A stretch of 64,000 nucleotides of DNA from Manduca sexta (GCF_014839805.1 NC_051142.1:18136589-18200588); one strand, 5' to 3'. Numbered from the stretch's first letter, positions 11,834-26,100 are shown. Notes: a model not told the origin generated them from the letters alone. A program made the numbers and translations.

Positions 11834-11866
11834 GACCATTTCGGCATAATCGAAGTCGAAATGGTC
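11834..11866. repeat. Small hairpin in the presumed scaf 3' UTR
   Basis: GACCATTTCG (11834-11843) and CGAAATGGTC (11857-11866) pair perfectly with a 13-base loop, about 310-340 nt past the stop codon. Confidence 0.5.
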
Positions 11867-12171
11867 AAATGTCTAATCGTAATTTTCTTATAAAAAACAT
11901 TTTTTTTTCTCTTATAAGCGAAAGAACAGAATAGAAAATAATACTTTTTAAAACGTGGCAGTATTTTAGCGAACTAAAAAAAGATACATAAAAATCCAGT
12001 AATTAAAACTACCTATTTACAGATATTATAAATACAAAAAAATATTCGTTCGTTGATAAAAAGATAAAAAAGGTAAGTTACGGTAACTTAGGAACTGGAG
12101 TCCTTTGTACTGTTCTTTTTAGTTTATGGCACGTCTACTCCATTGTGTTACCAATTTAGAAAGTTAAAAAA

Positions 12172-14174
12172 TTACTGTTTGCCTTCGAGACATTTGCATT
12201 GCGCGTTGTGTTTGTGCTTGCCCACTACATCCGTGAATGAGGGATTGAAGGAGACCTCTGGAGCTACGACCTGAGGGCTGCTGATGGTGTCTGATGTCTG
12301 GTAAGTAATGTATTGGGGCTTGGTGGTATATGTTACTAATTTGGGTTTGGTTGTAAATGTGAAGTATTCAGGTTTGGTGGTGAAGGTGACTATCTCAGGT
12401 TTCGTCGTATATGTAAAATATTCTGGTTTGGTAGTAAAGGTTACAATTTCCGGTTTCGTAGTAAACGTTACAATCTCCGGTTTGGTGGTGTAGGTAATAA
12501 TTTTAGGCTCGGTTTGGAACACTTTCTTTTCGGAATATGTTGCGCTAAAACTGTTTGTAATTGGTTTGAACTCAGTGCCGAAATTCAGGCTTCCTTCAGT
12601 GATTTTTCCTGATCCGAATTGGCTAAATTGTCCAAAACCTTGGCCAGTGGCTTTACCTCCAAGTCCTTGTGAGATTTGACTAAATCCGGCGCCACCTGCA
12701 CCACCGACTCCTTTAACTCCTCCTGTACTAAACTGACTAAATTGTTCAGAACTGCCACCGCCAACTTGAGAAAACTGCCCAAAACCGTTTGTTATAAGTT
12801 TGCCAGCGTCTTGGCTGGATCCAGTTCCTTTCCCTCCAGTAATCTTACCACTCGATGTGTACGTGGTGGTCACTGTCTTGGTAACGGGAGACTTGTTTTC
12901 CAGGCCCAAGTCCAACCTGCCTGTGCTGTATTTAGTTTGTTTTGAGAATTGGCTGACGCCTCCAAATTGGGACGCCTCACCGGCTCCTAACTGTCCAACT
13001 TGTCCGATACTGCCTGTTTGTGCTTGTCCAAAGCCTTGAATGACTTTTGTGACACCCTGGCCAGCCAAGCCAAATTTTCCAACGCCGCTAATTCCAGCTT
13101 GTCCAGATTGTCCGACGCCTCCTGTTTGTGTTTGTCCAAAGCTTTGACTAACTTTTGTGACAGTCTGACCAGTGACACCAAATTGTCCTTGACTGCCAAT
13201 TCCAAATTGTCCGACACCGCCTTTTTGTGCTTGTCCAAAACCTTGACTGACCTTTGTTACAGTCTGACCGCCAGTTTCGATTTGTCCGACGCCACCAGTC
13301 TGTGCTTGTCCAAAGCCTTGACTAACTTTTGTGATAGTCTGACCAGTGACACCAAATTGTCCTTGACTGCCAATTCCGAATTGTCCGATACCGCCTTTTT
13401 GTGCTTGTCCAAAACCTTGATTGACCTTTGTTACAGTCTGACCGCCAGTTTCGATTTGTCCGACGCCACCAGTCTGTGCTTGTCCAAAACCTTGACTAAC
13501 TTTTGTGACAGACTGACCAGTGACACCAAATTGTCCTTGACCGCCAGTTTCGATTTGTCCGACGCCACCAGTCTGTGTTTGTCCAAAGCCTTGACTAACT
13601 TTTGTGACAGTCTGACCATTGACACCAAATTGTCCTTGACCGCCAGTTTCGATTTGTCCGACGCCACCAGTCTGTGTTTGTCCAAAGCCTTGACTAACTT
13701 TTGTGACAGTCTGACCAGTGATACCAAATTGTCCTTGGCCGCCAATTCCGATTTGTCCGACGCCGCCTTTTTGTGCTTGTCCAAAACCTTGACTGACTTT
13801 TGTTACAGTCTGACCGCCAATTCCGATTTGTCCGACGCCACCAGTCTGTGCTTGTCCAAAACCTTGACTGACTTTTGTTACAGTTTGACCGCCAATTCCA
13901 ATTTGTCCGACGGCGCCTTTTTGTGCTTGTCCAGTAACTTGAGAGAATTGTCCAATCTTGCCGGAACCACCTACATTGGAGATCTCTTTGACTCCAGTGG
14001 TTTTAACGCCGGTGGTATACTGCGTGGTCTTTACTGTGGACACTGTGCCGACCTTGCCCACGGTCACCTTGGTGTATTTGGCGAAACGAACGCTCTCGAT
14101 CAACCCAATAGCCCACTCGTACCATTCGATGTCGAATTTGTAGAAACCAGCGATCTGGTTGCCGATTTGACAGC
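12172..14174 (-). CDS. scaf: scaf terminal exon: end of protease fold and repeat tail of about 650 residues
   Basis: The acceptor is TTTCAG|GCTGTC. The exon completes the fold (GFYKFDIEWYEWAIG) and then encodes a long tail that most serine protease homologues lack. Ten units built on TVTKVSQGFGQ occur in a short form (25 residues) and a long form (33 residues, with an added GQFGVTGQ). A Gly/Ser/Gln region follows, then about seven TTKPEIVTFTTKPEYFTY-type units. The end is basic and carries two Cys (KHKHNAQCKCLEGKQ), with TAA at 12174-12172. AATAAA-type signals on this strand occur several times between about 11660 and 11800. Confidence 0.87.
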
Positions 14175-17100
14175 CTGAAAATGAAAAAGGACAGTTATAG
14201 TATTTGTATCTTTTATAAAACAGGGATAAGACGATCGACAACGGTCACCGCTTGTTAACAAAGAAGGGATTTGGTTCTTATATTATAACAGTTAACGAGC
14301 AAGAAATAATTTCAAAGAAAGTGACAAAGTAAAGAATTACAGGTATTGGCGAAGGCGAATGGTTTTTATGATTTATCAATGTGTACAGAGGGTTTCTTAC
14401 ATCAAATATCACTATTTTGGTTAATCGTCTTACATCACAGGATCACAACTAATTAATACATAAAAATAATTAATAAATAGTAAATTTATAATAGTGGATG
14501 TGCTTACCGGAATCCCAAGAGTATACTCCACGGAGAACGAAGTGGGAGTCACCTGTGGTGCAGGCGAGAGCGCTTCCGATATCCACCTGTAGATGAAATT
14601 AATATTATATGTATTAATGACGTTTTACGGTATAAATGACTTTCTTTTGCTCCGTTGTGTGCCTTTTGAAAGCGGAATCATCAAAGTCTTTATTTAATGC
14701 TCGTCTGAGTTAAACATTACAAAATTTTAAGCATTTAGACCAGCCTGATTTAGTTATGCGTTGTCTATGAGTCAGTGAGTGTTAAGATTTTTAGAAAATT
14801 GCTGATTTATATTTCTAAAATAAATTAAGCCTCTGAAGATTGTGGACAATAATCTTATCTCACTATGTTTCCACTAATCTTATCGCTTTCCTTATTTATT
14901 CACTATAAAAAGCACACAGGAGTCAACCCAAAACTTACTTTACAGATGTTGTTGAGAGGGTTAGTGGGCTGGCCACACACGCAGCTGTCTTGGTCGTACT
15001 GCTCCAAGAGATGCGGGTAGTCCGACGACAGCTTGGCTTGGCACTCGCCAGGGTTGACCAGAGAGACGTTCAGGGCGTGCATAATGCTGCCTTGGAGATG
15101 GGCTGTGGGGAAAAATAGTACATTTTTATTCCTGAACTTAGTGATTACATTCTTTTTGGTCAGTTCTAGAAGGTGGCAATGCGTTTTGATTTAGACCTCT
15201 ATACAGCTTCGTAAACTAATGACGTGGTTTGCTTTGTCTGTTGATTAAAGGCACGCTGCCTAATCCAACTTGTAACTCTGTAAGGAGTAAATTCCATCTA
15301 CAGAACCAATACAATATAAAAACTAATGAAACTCTACATTTTCCGTGAGTTTTAAATTATTTATATTCAAAATATTATATTTTGGGAAAAGCCTCTCACC
15401 CAAGCATAGTCGGGTGCAAAAGCTAGTCAACGATAAATCTTACGACATAGCAGTTGCAAGAGACCACGTTTGCATTCCTTCGTCACTTCACGATATATTG
15501 TTAATAAACACGAAATTTGTCAAGGTCGTGTTTTACACCGCAACGAACGTAAAGAAGAGGTTACCCGATGTATATTGTACATAGACACATACAGGGAAAA
15601 AGTCGCCATAGCAGTTTTAACTTCGAGTCGCGTTCATTAGCCGGTTTAACTAATAAGAGACTAAACAATCCACGCTTTACCAAGTAATGACGAGCTTCAG
15701 TCGTGCCGTAAAACCAAAGCAGTCGGAAACTGTAAGTATACTTTACAAAAACGTGTCGATAGTAAGTAACAATAATATCGTCGGCACGTATAATATAGAT
15801 TCCTTCTAGCGAAGTATGAAGTAACTAAGCAGGCCGGCACAATTATGCCGACTGTCCGGGTATGTTTTTATCCTTCGTCGACATTGTCTTTGGGCTTTAC
15901 TTCACTTAACATCAGCTGTAGTGTGCCGCTTTGCTCGTACTTTCGATAAATCTAACAATTGTTTGCGTAGGCCATGATACAGATCAGTATACTTGCATCG
16001 CTTGAGAGACGTTGTCTTTAATTAAACTATACTATTTGTACCTTATTACAATTACTGTATGGTGCATTTTGGTTGAAAAAATAACTATATTATAAGATTA
16101 TTCTTCCAATGAGAAGAGGAGCAAGTTGCTCGCCTGGTAAGTGTACTTTTATAGGTATAAAAGGTGACAACTCTTCCTGAATTTTCAATCGTAAAGCACT
16201 GTGTGGCAACTGATATTGTAATGGGAATATCACCATGAGATAAAACATGTTAAGTCTAATAGGCTACTTTACTCATATTTTTTATTACGTTTATCGAAAA
16301 TTTACATCATGTAAAATGTAACACAGAAAGGACTATCAAATTCGGTAAAAAATCATCAAACAACCTGTTCACTCATAAATCATTATAGATATCATTGCTA
16401 TGCCTCAATATAGTAAAATACTCTATTATATTTCGTCGCTTCATTCTTCGATATAAAAAACAGGTAGTACTTTCATCCTGCTGGCAACTCGCACGGTAAA
16501 AAGAAGGAAACAGTATTGTTGATTTCCGGGAGAAGTGGAGAGGGTAGCTGTAGCCGGTCACTGCTCCGTGAACGCCATCATTCTTTTTTCGTGCGCGGCA
16601 ACGACCACGGGTATTACAATATGCCTAAACGGAGTGCTGAAGAAAAAATTAAATATTATAATTCAAAAATTCGCAAGTTGGAACGAAAAAAGCGTCATCG
16701 CACACGGTCACAGTCGTCATCCGAGTCTGACAAAAATTCAGGTAAGTTATAAAACGTGTACATTGCGTTAAGTGAAGTGAAGTATTAGTATAAATCACAT
16801 TGCAATATGATATAATGTTCAGCGTCTGTAAGCTTCCTTGGAGGGTAACTGCGGGTTACCACGATGGGTAAGCATGACGCTAAGAAAAATAAGCCTGGAG
16901 GTTTGACTGCGGGTCAACACGAAGGCGTTATATTATTAGAATAATTAATATTCTAAGTATCTAATAAGATGTTTTTCAACTACCCCAAAAATGAAAATAA
17001 AAAATACATGATGTTGTATTTTATTCGTTTAGATAACGAACGACAAATCGTGGACCCGCTACCATCAACATCGCAGCATGCGTCTGGGACCACGCTCGAG

Positions 17101-20100
17101 GAGGTGCCGGAGGATTTATTGCCTGACGAAGTTTCTCCAGAGGTAATTGCGATGCCAGTTCCTGAACTAGATCCACAGCTTTTGGAGGCTTTGGGTGACC
17201 CTACTGATGATACCCCGATTTATGGACCAGATATCCATACAAGTTTGGCGCAACGTTGGCTACCTATACTCAAAAAAGGTATTCAAGCTGAGGCTAAGAC
17301 GAAACTTCTTAAAGAATACACGATCCCCGATAACTGTAAACTTTTAAAAGCGCCTACCTTAAATGCGGAAATATCCGCAGCCGTCACAGATTTAGTGAGG
17401 AATCGTGACAAGAAACTTCAGGCTAAACAAGACCAACTAGGTTTGGGTATAGCAGCTATCAATAAAGCCATGTCTTTGCTTCTTACCTGTGATGATAAGG
17501 TACAAGTTACGAAAATGTTATCCGATGGTTGCCGGCTACTTACGGACCTGCATTTTAACGAAACCCAGGTACGAACGAAATTAGTCACGCCGGGACTAGA
17601 TAAAGCGTTTCTCTCTCTTATACAAGACCAAGACAGAGATGAAACATTATTTGGTAATAAATTACCAGAAAAAATAAGAGCTTCAAAAGCGATCGAGAAA
17701 CAAGGGCTTCAAATCAAAAAAGTGACTAACCCTAAATCATCTTCGTCGACAGTTACTCGTTTTCAGAACCAGGGAAACTGGTCAGTGCCTCCTCGTTATC
17801 CGCCGTCAAAACGGGGGGGGGCACACATCCACATACAGAACGACGGCACAACAACATTACCGCCGGCCACCACCGGCGCCGCTACCGACGCACCCGAAAC
17901 GATCATCGGCGAGGGCGAGTTCGAACAAGCGTGTCCCTGCGAGGCAGTAACACAGGTACATGCGGGTAGATTGCATTATTTTTATAAATGTTGGCTCGCC
18001 GTAACGGATAACGAAGTTATTCTAAATTGGATCCGTAACGGATATACTATACCTTTTGCAAGTAAAGTGGAACAACGTTATATTCCTCGTAATTCTTTTT
18101 CTATTAAAGAAAAATCGTTAATGACTACAGCCATTCACAGTTTAATAGAATTAGGCGCCATTAGGAAATGTATACCTAAAGCGGACCAATTTATATCAAA
18201 CATATTTTTAGCACCGAAACCTAACGGAAGTCATAGATTTATACTTAACCTTAAACAATTAAATAAATTCATTTCCAATACACATTTTAAAATGGAGGAC
18301 CACAGAACTGCTTCAAAAATGATAACACAAAGTAGTTTTATGGCCACTATAGATCTTAAAGAATCATATTTACTTGTACCTATAAGTAGATTTCACCGTA
18401 AATATTTAAGATTTGAATTCGAGGCAGAAAATTTTATAAAATGTACTTATGAATTTAATGCTATGCCTTATGGTTTATCGTCAGCGCCCCGAACGTTCAC
18501 AAAAATCATGAAAGAGGTTGTGTCATATCAAAGGCGCCGCGGATTTCAATCCGTGATTTATCTTGACGATTGGTTATGCCTTGGAGACTCTTACGATCAT
18601 TGCAAAGAAAATGTTACTGATACACTTAGATTACTCAAGTGTTTAGGATTTATAGTCAACTTTGATAAGAGCCAGATAGAACCTAAACAAAATTGTAAAT
18701 TTCTAGGTTTTTTATACGACTCTGTACATATGACAATATCCTTACCAAGGGACAAGCGTAACAAAATACGACAACTGGTACAAAAATTTTCAAGACTACC
18801 GACTTGCACTATTAGAGACTTTGCTCAGTTAATAGGGGTTCTTACATCGGCTTGCCCAGCCGTAAAATACGGCTGGCTTTATACCAAAATATTAGAAAGA
18901 CAAAAATATTTAGCGCTTATAAAATATGGCACATACGCAGCAAAATTTAAGCCTTCTAGTATTATTTTACCAGACTTATATTGGTGGAAAGATAATATTT
19001 TGTGCACATCAAATTCTTTAACAGAACCCAATTTTATTATAGAAATTTTTTCTGATGCATCAAGAACAGGTTGGGGTGCTTTTTGCAATAATAAACGCGT
19101 AAACGGGGGTTGGAAGAAAAGTGAGAACAACTTTCACATAAATTATTTTGAGTTACTCGCAGCCTTCTTTGGATTAAAATGCTTTGCTCGGGACCACAAC
19201 AGTTGCAATATTCTGTTACGTATTGACAATACAACAGCAGTCAGTTATATAAATAGGATGGGAGGAATTCAGTTTCCTCATTTAACGGAATTGACAAAAA
19301 CTATATGGCAATGGTGCGAAATGCGAAACATATGGTTGTTTGCTTCATATATAAATACGAAAGATAACTATGAAGCCGACCAAGAATCTAGGAAAGTGAA
19401 TGCAGATATAGAATTGAATCTTTCTAACTCTCAATTTCAAAAGGTTGTAACTGCTTTTGGTAAACCGACAATAGACCTTTTCGCTTCTCGTACAAATGCT
19501 AAATGCAAAAAGTACGTGTCATGGAAACCAGATCCAGATGCCATGACTGTTGACGCATTTACTTTGAATTGGAAATCTATGTACTTCTATGCATTTCCAC
19601 CTTTTTCACTCGTATTGAAATGTATACAAAAAATAATCAGAGACGAAGCAAAAGGTATCCTAGTATTTCCTCATTGGCCGTCTCAACCCTGGTTTCCCCT
19701 ACTTCAAAAGATACTTCAATCAGAAGTTATTTATCTTCCCTACAATTCAATTTGCACTTTGTCATATTTCAGGACACCTCAGCCGCCCAGACAGTTTACC
19801 CTGGCTGCAGCAGTGTTATCAGGAAAGCTTTTGAATCCAGAGGTACACCGATTTCGGCGCTCGACCTAGTCATGGCATCCCTCTCCAAGAACACACTAAT
19901 GCAATACAATGGTACTTATAAATTATGGTGGCAATTTTCTCAGATACATAACTATGATCCATATATCTGTACCGTTTCAAATGTTATGTTATTTCTAACT
20001 GAACAATTTAAGAAAGGCGCTGCATACGGGACTTTGAACTGTCACCGCTCAGCTCTTTCCCTTTTATTAGGCAATGTAACTTGTGATGAGCAAATCAAAC

Positions 20101-23100
20101 GTCTTCTCAAAGGGGCTTATAAACTAAGACCCGCCATGCCTAAATATAGTTATACCTGGGACCCACAGCTAGTTTTAAATTTTGTGGCTAAATGGGTACC
20201 CAATAGAGAACTGTCAATAGAACAACTGAGTAAGAAGATAGTCATTCTTTTGGCGCTGTGCACAGCTCATAGAGTACAGACATTAGCCTCAATTAAATTA
20301 GAAGATATAGTAATTAACTGCAGCGGTGTCAAAATAGGTATTTCTAGTCCAATTAAAACTTCCGCGGCAGGGCGCGAGCAACCAGTATTAGTCTTACCTT
20401 ATTTTAGTGAGAATAAGGCAATCTGCCCCGCTACAGTCATTGAAGATTATATTTTTTGTACAAAAGATATTAGACCTTTCAACAAAAATAATCTTTTAAT
20501 AACGTACAAGCGACCGCACAGATGTGCAACTGCTCAGACAATTAGCAGATGGATAAAGCAGGTACTAGAATTGAGTGGAATTGATGTGTCTATGTTTAGT
20601 GCGCACAGCACGAGACACGCCGCTACATCTGCAGCGCGTGCATCCGGCCTTTCCTTAGATACTATTAGAAAAGCTGCCGGCTGGACCAACAGGTCTCAGA
20701 CTTTCGCAAAATTCTATCATCGTCCGATGCTAGTTACGGAAGATTTTGCCAGTTCAGTTCTAATGCCAAATATGTAAGAATTAGCATTGTAATAGAATAA
20801 GTTACATGTAATGTATATTAGCCTAAGTTTAGAAAGAAAATAAAGTGATTTGTTTCAAGGATTTTCTTTTAAAATTATCTTTTTTACCTATAATTTACAC
20901 GAACAAAATTTTCAACTCTAAACATCTACCTGTTTTTTATATCGAAGAATGAAGCGACGAAATATAATATATGATCAAACGAACTTACCAAGTGAAGTTC
21001 GATCGATATTATATGAGTACGCTTCATTCGAAGATATAAACACCCACCCGACCCTATACCCAAATACGAAAATTTTGACAGTTTTCTCTAAAGAATGATG
21101 GCGTTCACGGAGCAGTGACCGGCTACAGCTACCCTCTCCACTTCTCCCGGAAATCAACAATACTGTTTCCTTCTTTTTACCGTGCGAGTTGCCAGCAGGA
21201 TGAAAGTACTACCTGTTTTTTATATCTTCGAATGAAGCGTACTCATATAATATCGATCGAACTTCACTTGGTAAGTTCGTTTGATCATATATTATAGTTA
21301 CAGTACGGAGCAACAGATAGTTAGTAAGGTCGTAGATTCGAATATCAATAGGTACAATTGGGAATTTATAATGAATACAAACGAAGATGATACCTAGGCG
21401 TACATTACTTTGAACATAATGGAATATTATGTTAGTAAAAATCTATGATAATACACTTTTATGAGCAAGACTGTAGGGTGCAGCGAATGAGTCCAGAAAT
21501 TTCATTCAAGACAAAGCTGTGGACGCTACAAGTTTCGAGAGCAGGTGTTGGAAAGTTCGCACTTGAAATTCGAGAAGATTTAGCTATGTCTTTTGTTATA
21601 AAGGCAATTAAATTATGACTGCCTCTGTGGCGTATGTGCATTACAGTACAACTGCAGATCTGAGGTTTCGTGGTCGATCTCCGATGGGACAATGTCCTAT
21701 TGGGTTTTTGTACTCAGTATCAGCCTGTAGTCCGAAATTTGTGGCCGATATAACGATAGGCTTGCCCTCTATCACATCATGGGACGGAATACACACGGCC
21801 TAAAGTGGGTGTGCTAGTTGTCCACCCGTTTGGGGAAAAAAGCGCGACTGTATATGTGTCCATTTAAATTATAAATTGATTAAAATGGATGTAAATATGA
21901 AATATTGAGTCAAATACATAGAAGATCATAGAGCATTTCTCTGTGCTGTGACTCAGTATGACTTGGATATTTACTCTGACATCATACGTAAGTCATAAAA
22001 ATACCAACATGTTGTATGTAAATTTCATAAACGCTAGCTAAGGACAAATCTATTTGACTCGGGGTCGCTGCAGATTTCCTGGCAGATGTTACAATGTTTA
22101 TTTTGATAGAGTTTCCCGGGCAGAGATGTCTATACAGGTTTAACTTGGTATCTTACATAACATCACGCATTTATCCCCGAAGGGGTATGCAGAGGCGCAA
22201 CTAGGGCACCCACTTTCCGCCAAGTATGTTCCGTCCCATGATGTGATAGGGGGCGAGCCTATCGCCATATCGGGCACAAATTCCAGACTTCGGGCTGATA
22301 CTGAGCAGAAAAACCCAAATATCACTTTGCCCGACCCGGGATTCGAACCCAGGACCTCAGAGCGCTATTGTACCGGACATGCAATACAACTACGCCACCG
22401 AGGCAGTATATTTAACTTGGTATCTTAACTTGGATTATTTTTATAGGGGAACAAAGTGACTCCACTGCACCTGATGGTAAGTGTAGTGGGGTCCAATGGA
22501 ATGTCGACTGATAAAAGATGATTATCCCTCGGCAGTCGACATAATTATGCCGGCCTGTTAGAACCGGATATACACAGGCTGATCCTGGAACGCGACACAC
22601 TTACGTGGGCCACTATGGCGAATTGTAACACTATTAACATAATTGTACGGTGGTCGCTATTCGGGCAGTTATATATCATACCACCAATAAAAATATTAAT
22701 ATAATTGTATACTTGTCAGAAATAGATATAACGATGTCCCCAAAATAAACTTGCCTAATCTTTGTTTGTTGGGGGTTGGATACTTGTATCTGTTTATACA
22801 TAGTAATAATACCTATAGGTTTTGTCGGGTCGGGTCGGATTGTAAAATGCTAGTTCGCAATCCAGTCAGCTACAACATTTGGTAGCCCCTATTGACCTGG
22901 CTACTTCGAAACTCGCCTGGCGCAAGCTTCCACGGCAGGATGGTGTTTTAGGAAGTAGTAACTTTCTTAACACATACATGGCGTGTTGTGTAACGATGGC
23001 CCACACGTAATGTTATGCGTGTAGTGTGAATTGGACGTTGGGACCGGTTAATGTACGGTCAGCAGGAAAAGTCAAAATATAAACTCATGTTTTTTTTTGG

Positions 23101-26100
23101 AGGTAAGCAGAAGTGGAGTATGGAGAGCGTATTCATCTTGTGGTAACGAGCCTATGGTCTCATCTGGCATTAAATGCCCGGCAATTTGTGTGAGTAGCAT
23201 CTAAAACAACTTCTAACTGTCTATGCTAGGTGTCGAATTCATAACCTCACAGTGCCAAATGCGGCAAATAATGAGTTGAGCTGGTCACGAACCTCTTCCA
23301 CTGCTAAGATTTTAATCACGCCTACCCGAAATGGTATACCATCGGAGCAAATAATCAACTATTAATTAGTTTATTAATAAGTTTCCGCTACTCGGTTGGT
23401 GAATAATTCGAAAAATTTACAACTTGTGTAATTTCGTGTTGGGTATCATAATAGAATCAATGCAAATTGTACTTAATTTAGTTGTATAAAGAGTTTTTTT
23501 ACTGTACAAAGTCTGTCAATGTGTTAGCTGACGTCCATTAGACCATAAAAGCCAAATAAGGAAACCCAAGTTATTTGTATGCAAATCGGTACCCGCCGGC
23601 GTGGCCTTGCCACTACAATGTATCTGGGATATCCAGTTTAACTTTATGGCATTTTTATTACGTTTAGATCATTATTTTAAGACGATTCTGTTGAAGAATG
23701 CTATATTAAGGAAGTTACAGGGGGATTCATATAATATGATTAGTAATTTTATTTATACTACTATATAAAGCTAAAGTTTGTTTGAATGCGCGAATCTTAG
23801 GAATTATTAATTAAACAGTTTTTTTAACAGTAGGAAGCTACATTACTGAGTTTTTTAGGCTTTTATCCCGGCAAAATATTTACCCCGAAAAATCTTTTTC
23901 ACGCGGATGGAGCCACAGGAAAAATATATTAATAAAGATTCTAAAGATGTTTGGTAGTTTTTAAGAATTAATTTTGCCCAGATTTATCCAAAACATAGAC
24001 GAAGACTTCCATAAATAATGTTTTCTAAAAACACTATTTGGGGTCCTTGAATGGACATTCTTTCTTTTGATTCTGTTCACCTATGTAAAACAGCGGTACC
24101 TACTACCTCAATCAATCCCCGTTCAGACAAAACTTGATTATTAGACATATATATTGCTATTATATTATTGATATTGGGTTTTTCTGCTCAGTATTAACTC
24201 GAAGTCTCGATTCGTGTTTGGTAAATGTAGTTTCTCACCTATTACACTTAACCTATCAGAGATGGCGAAATGTCTACCCCTGAAAAGGGGAAAAAGGCAT
24301 GATGTTATTAATGTTTACATAATTTTTTCTGCCGACCATACAGCCACGACACTGACCTACAAAAAAATCGAGATATTCGCACTTTCGTTCGGGTCGGCCG
24401 CTGGTTTCGCCGCATCACTTACATAACATCACGCGACTTCTCTCGACAATTAGCAGTATACCCTGGACCGAAGGCTATTTTATATTCCTGAGCGATATTT
24501 ATCACTAACCTTTGGATTCTTGAAACTTTTGAGAAACTAAATAAGAAACCTACATAAAAAACTCAGACTTTTGTGGAACCAAATAAGGTTAAATCAAAGA
24601 TAAAAGGGTGGAATTTTGTTTACAAGGAATTTCTGGAACTTATTGATCCTAAAAAATATTTTCGTAATATGAAGCAATGGCCGACTTCAACACGTATGTC
24701 AACAACTTGAAGAGACTCCGATGAGAATGATGCCTCGGAATCGATGTTACTAGCAAAAAAATAAGGATATAGACGACCGTTAATATAATGGGATTAAGCA
24801 AGGAAAAGCAGAAATTCAGAAAAAGTACGAGTCTCATTTACACGGAACAATTATAGCTAGCAATAATTCTAGGTACGTAATTGTTGCTTATGTAGGTATC
24901 CCGTCTGAAAATGCGTAATAGCGAGGCAATTCTAGCCCGCGTTTACGTATAGGTATAACTAGGCATATTTGTCTTCTTTTTTTGGGGCATGCTGATTCTC
25001 GAAAGGTGTAAGTCCACAATTTTTTGTATCACCGTCCCTTCCTGTACTTTTTAATGTAATTTTTTTATATTATTGAAATTTCCTTTAAGGGCACTCTGTG
25101 CCTCCACAAAGGTACCATCCTTGCGTATAACTGTTTAGGCAGATAGTTAAATAATAAATAAAGCTAGTAATAACTGACTTTTTTAGTTGTAAACTTCCCT
25201 ATCCTTGAGTTTAAAATGCCTCCTGTTTATTATTTTATCTTCTGCTTTGCTATGGAGAGAAGTGAACAATTAATATTTCCTTCTCTCTCTTTCTATTTGA
25301 TTAATTTCGTTGTGGGATAAAGTCAGATTAGTTTTTCCCTGAGACTCGCCGAGCTTCACCGCTCGGTGTCATACAATGCCACTGCTGATCCTGGTTTACA
25401 GAAGTTGTAGTGGTGGGTGGGAGAGTAGGAAAGTCCAAATCTTTGCTAGCAATAACTGATCCGACTAAAGAGAGTAGCTATACCCGATATAACTGTCTAT
25501 AAACAGTAAAAATGTCTATGAATCACTGTTTAACATTGCGCTCATATTGACACGTTTGATGTCAAATCATCATATCCAGCAATTACTCTGACTTGAATGT
25601 CCTTCAACGACGTAGCAGTATCTGTGTTGCTTAGCGGCAAAAACAAACAAAGTGGACTAGCTCAGTGACTCACCCATGACCCACTATAAACAAAAGTATG
25701 GAAGTTCAGGATATAGGTTCCTTACATACGTAAATTGAACAATATTAAATCTGACCCCAAAGTTGCGCAAAATAAATAATATGTAAATAAATACATATTT
25801 TTGCATAAATATGTTAAGATGCGTAACTACGTAGAGAAATCTGTCGAAATGTATTTTTAAGCAATTGTCGACTTTAATGCATTGGGGTAGGTGTTACATT
25901 GTGTTGTAATATTAATATTTGATATGTGACAATTTAACACGCAAATAACAACTCTATTATAATTGCGTAAGAATGCATTTACGTTTGTCATTCATGAGAG
26001 AGAGATAAGTTATGACATCCAACAAATGAATAGACTAATAGACATCTGACTGAGCTTCAAGGTGAGTCTAAATCCAAATTGGATTAAAATATAAAAAGAA

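Larger units (their letters stand above)
10924..12171 (-). other. 3' flank and presumed 3' UTR of scaf
   Basis: Right of about 11660 is the likely 3' UTR, with several AATAAA-type signals on the minus strand. Left of that is AT-rich sequence with a SINE head fragment. No other gene seen. Confidence 0.4.
16424..21296 (+). mobile_element. DIRS-type tyrosine-recombinase retrotransposon, apparently complete
   Basis: The element sits in intron 10 of scaf, antisense to the gene. It has inverted terminal repeats of 148 bp (16438-16585 against 21091-21238) that match almost base for base. It has an internal complementary region (20928-21040) that joins the complement of the left end to the complement of the right end. 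It encodes Gag-like, reverse transcriptase, RNase H, methylase-like and tyrosine recombinase regions with no stop codon in the main domains. The outer limits are set at the TATTATA shared by both ends and by the internal region. No target duplication is expected for this class. I cannot tell whether it is transcribed. Confidence 0.9.

Noticed and set aside
13000..14178. 392-codon open frame on the plus strand (Ser/Leu/Cys/Asp-rich repeats)
   Set aside because: It lies wholly antisense to the terminal scaf exon; the repeats of that exon keep the opposite strand open. The minus strand has splice sites, domain continuity and a conserved fold start.
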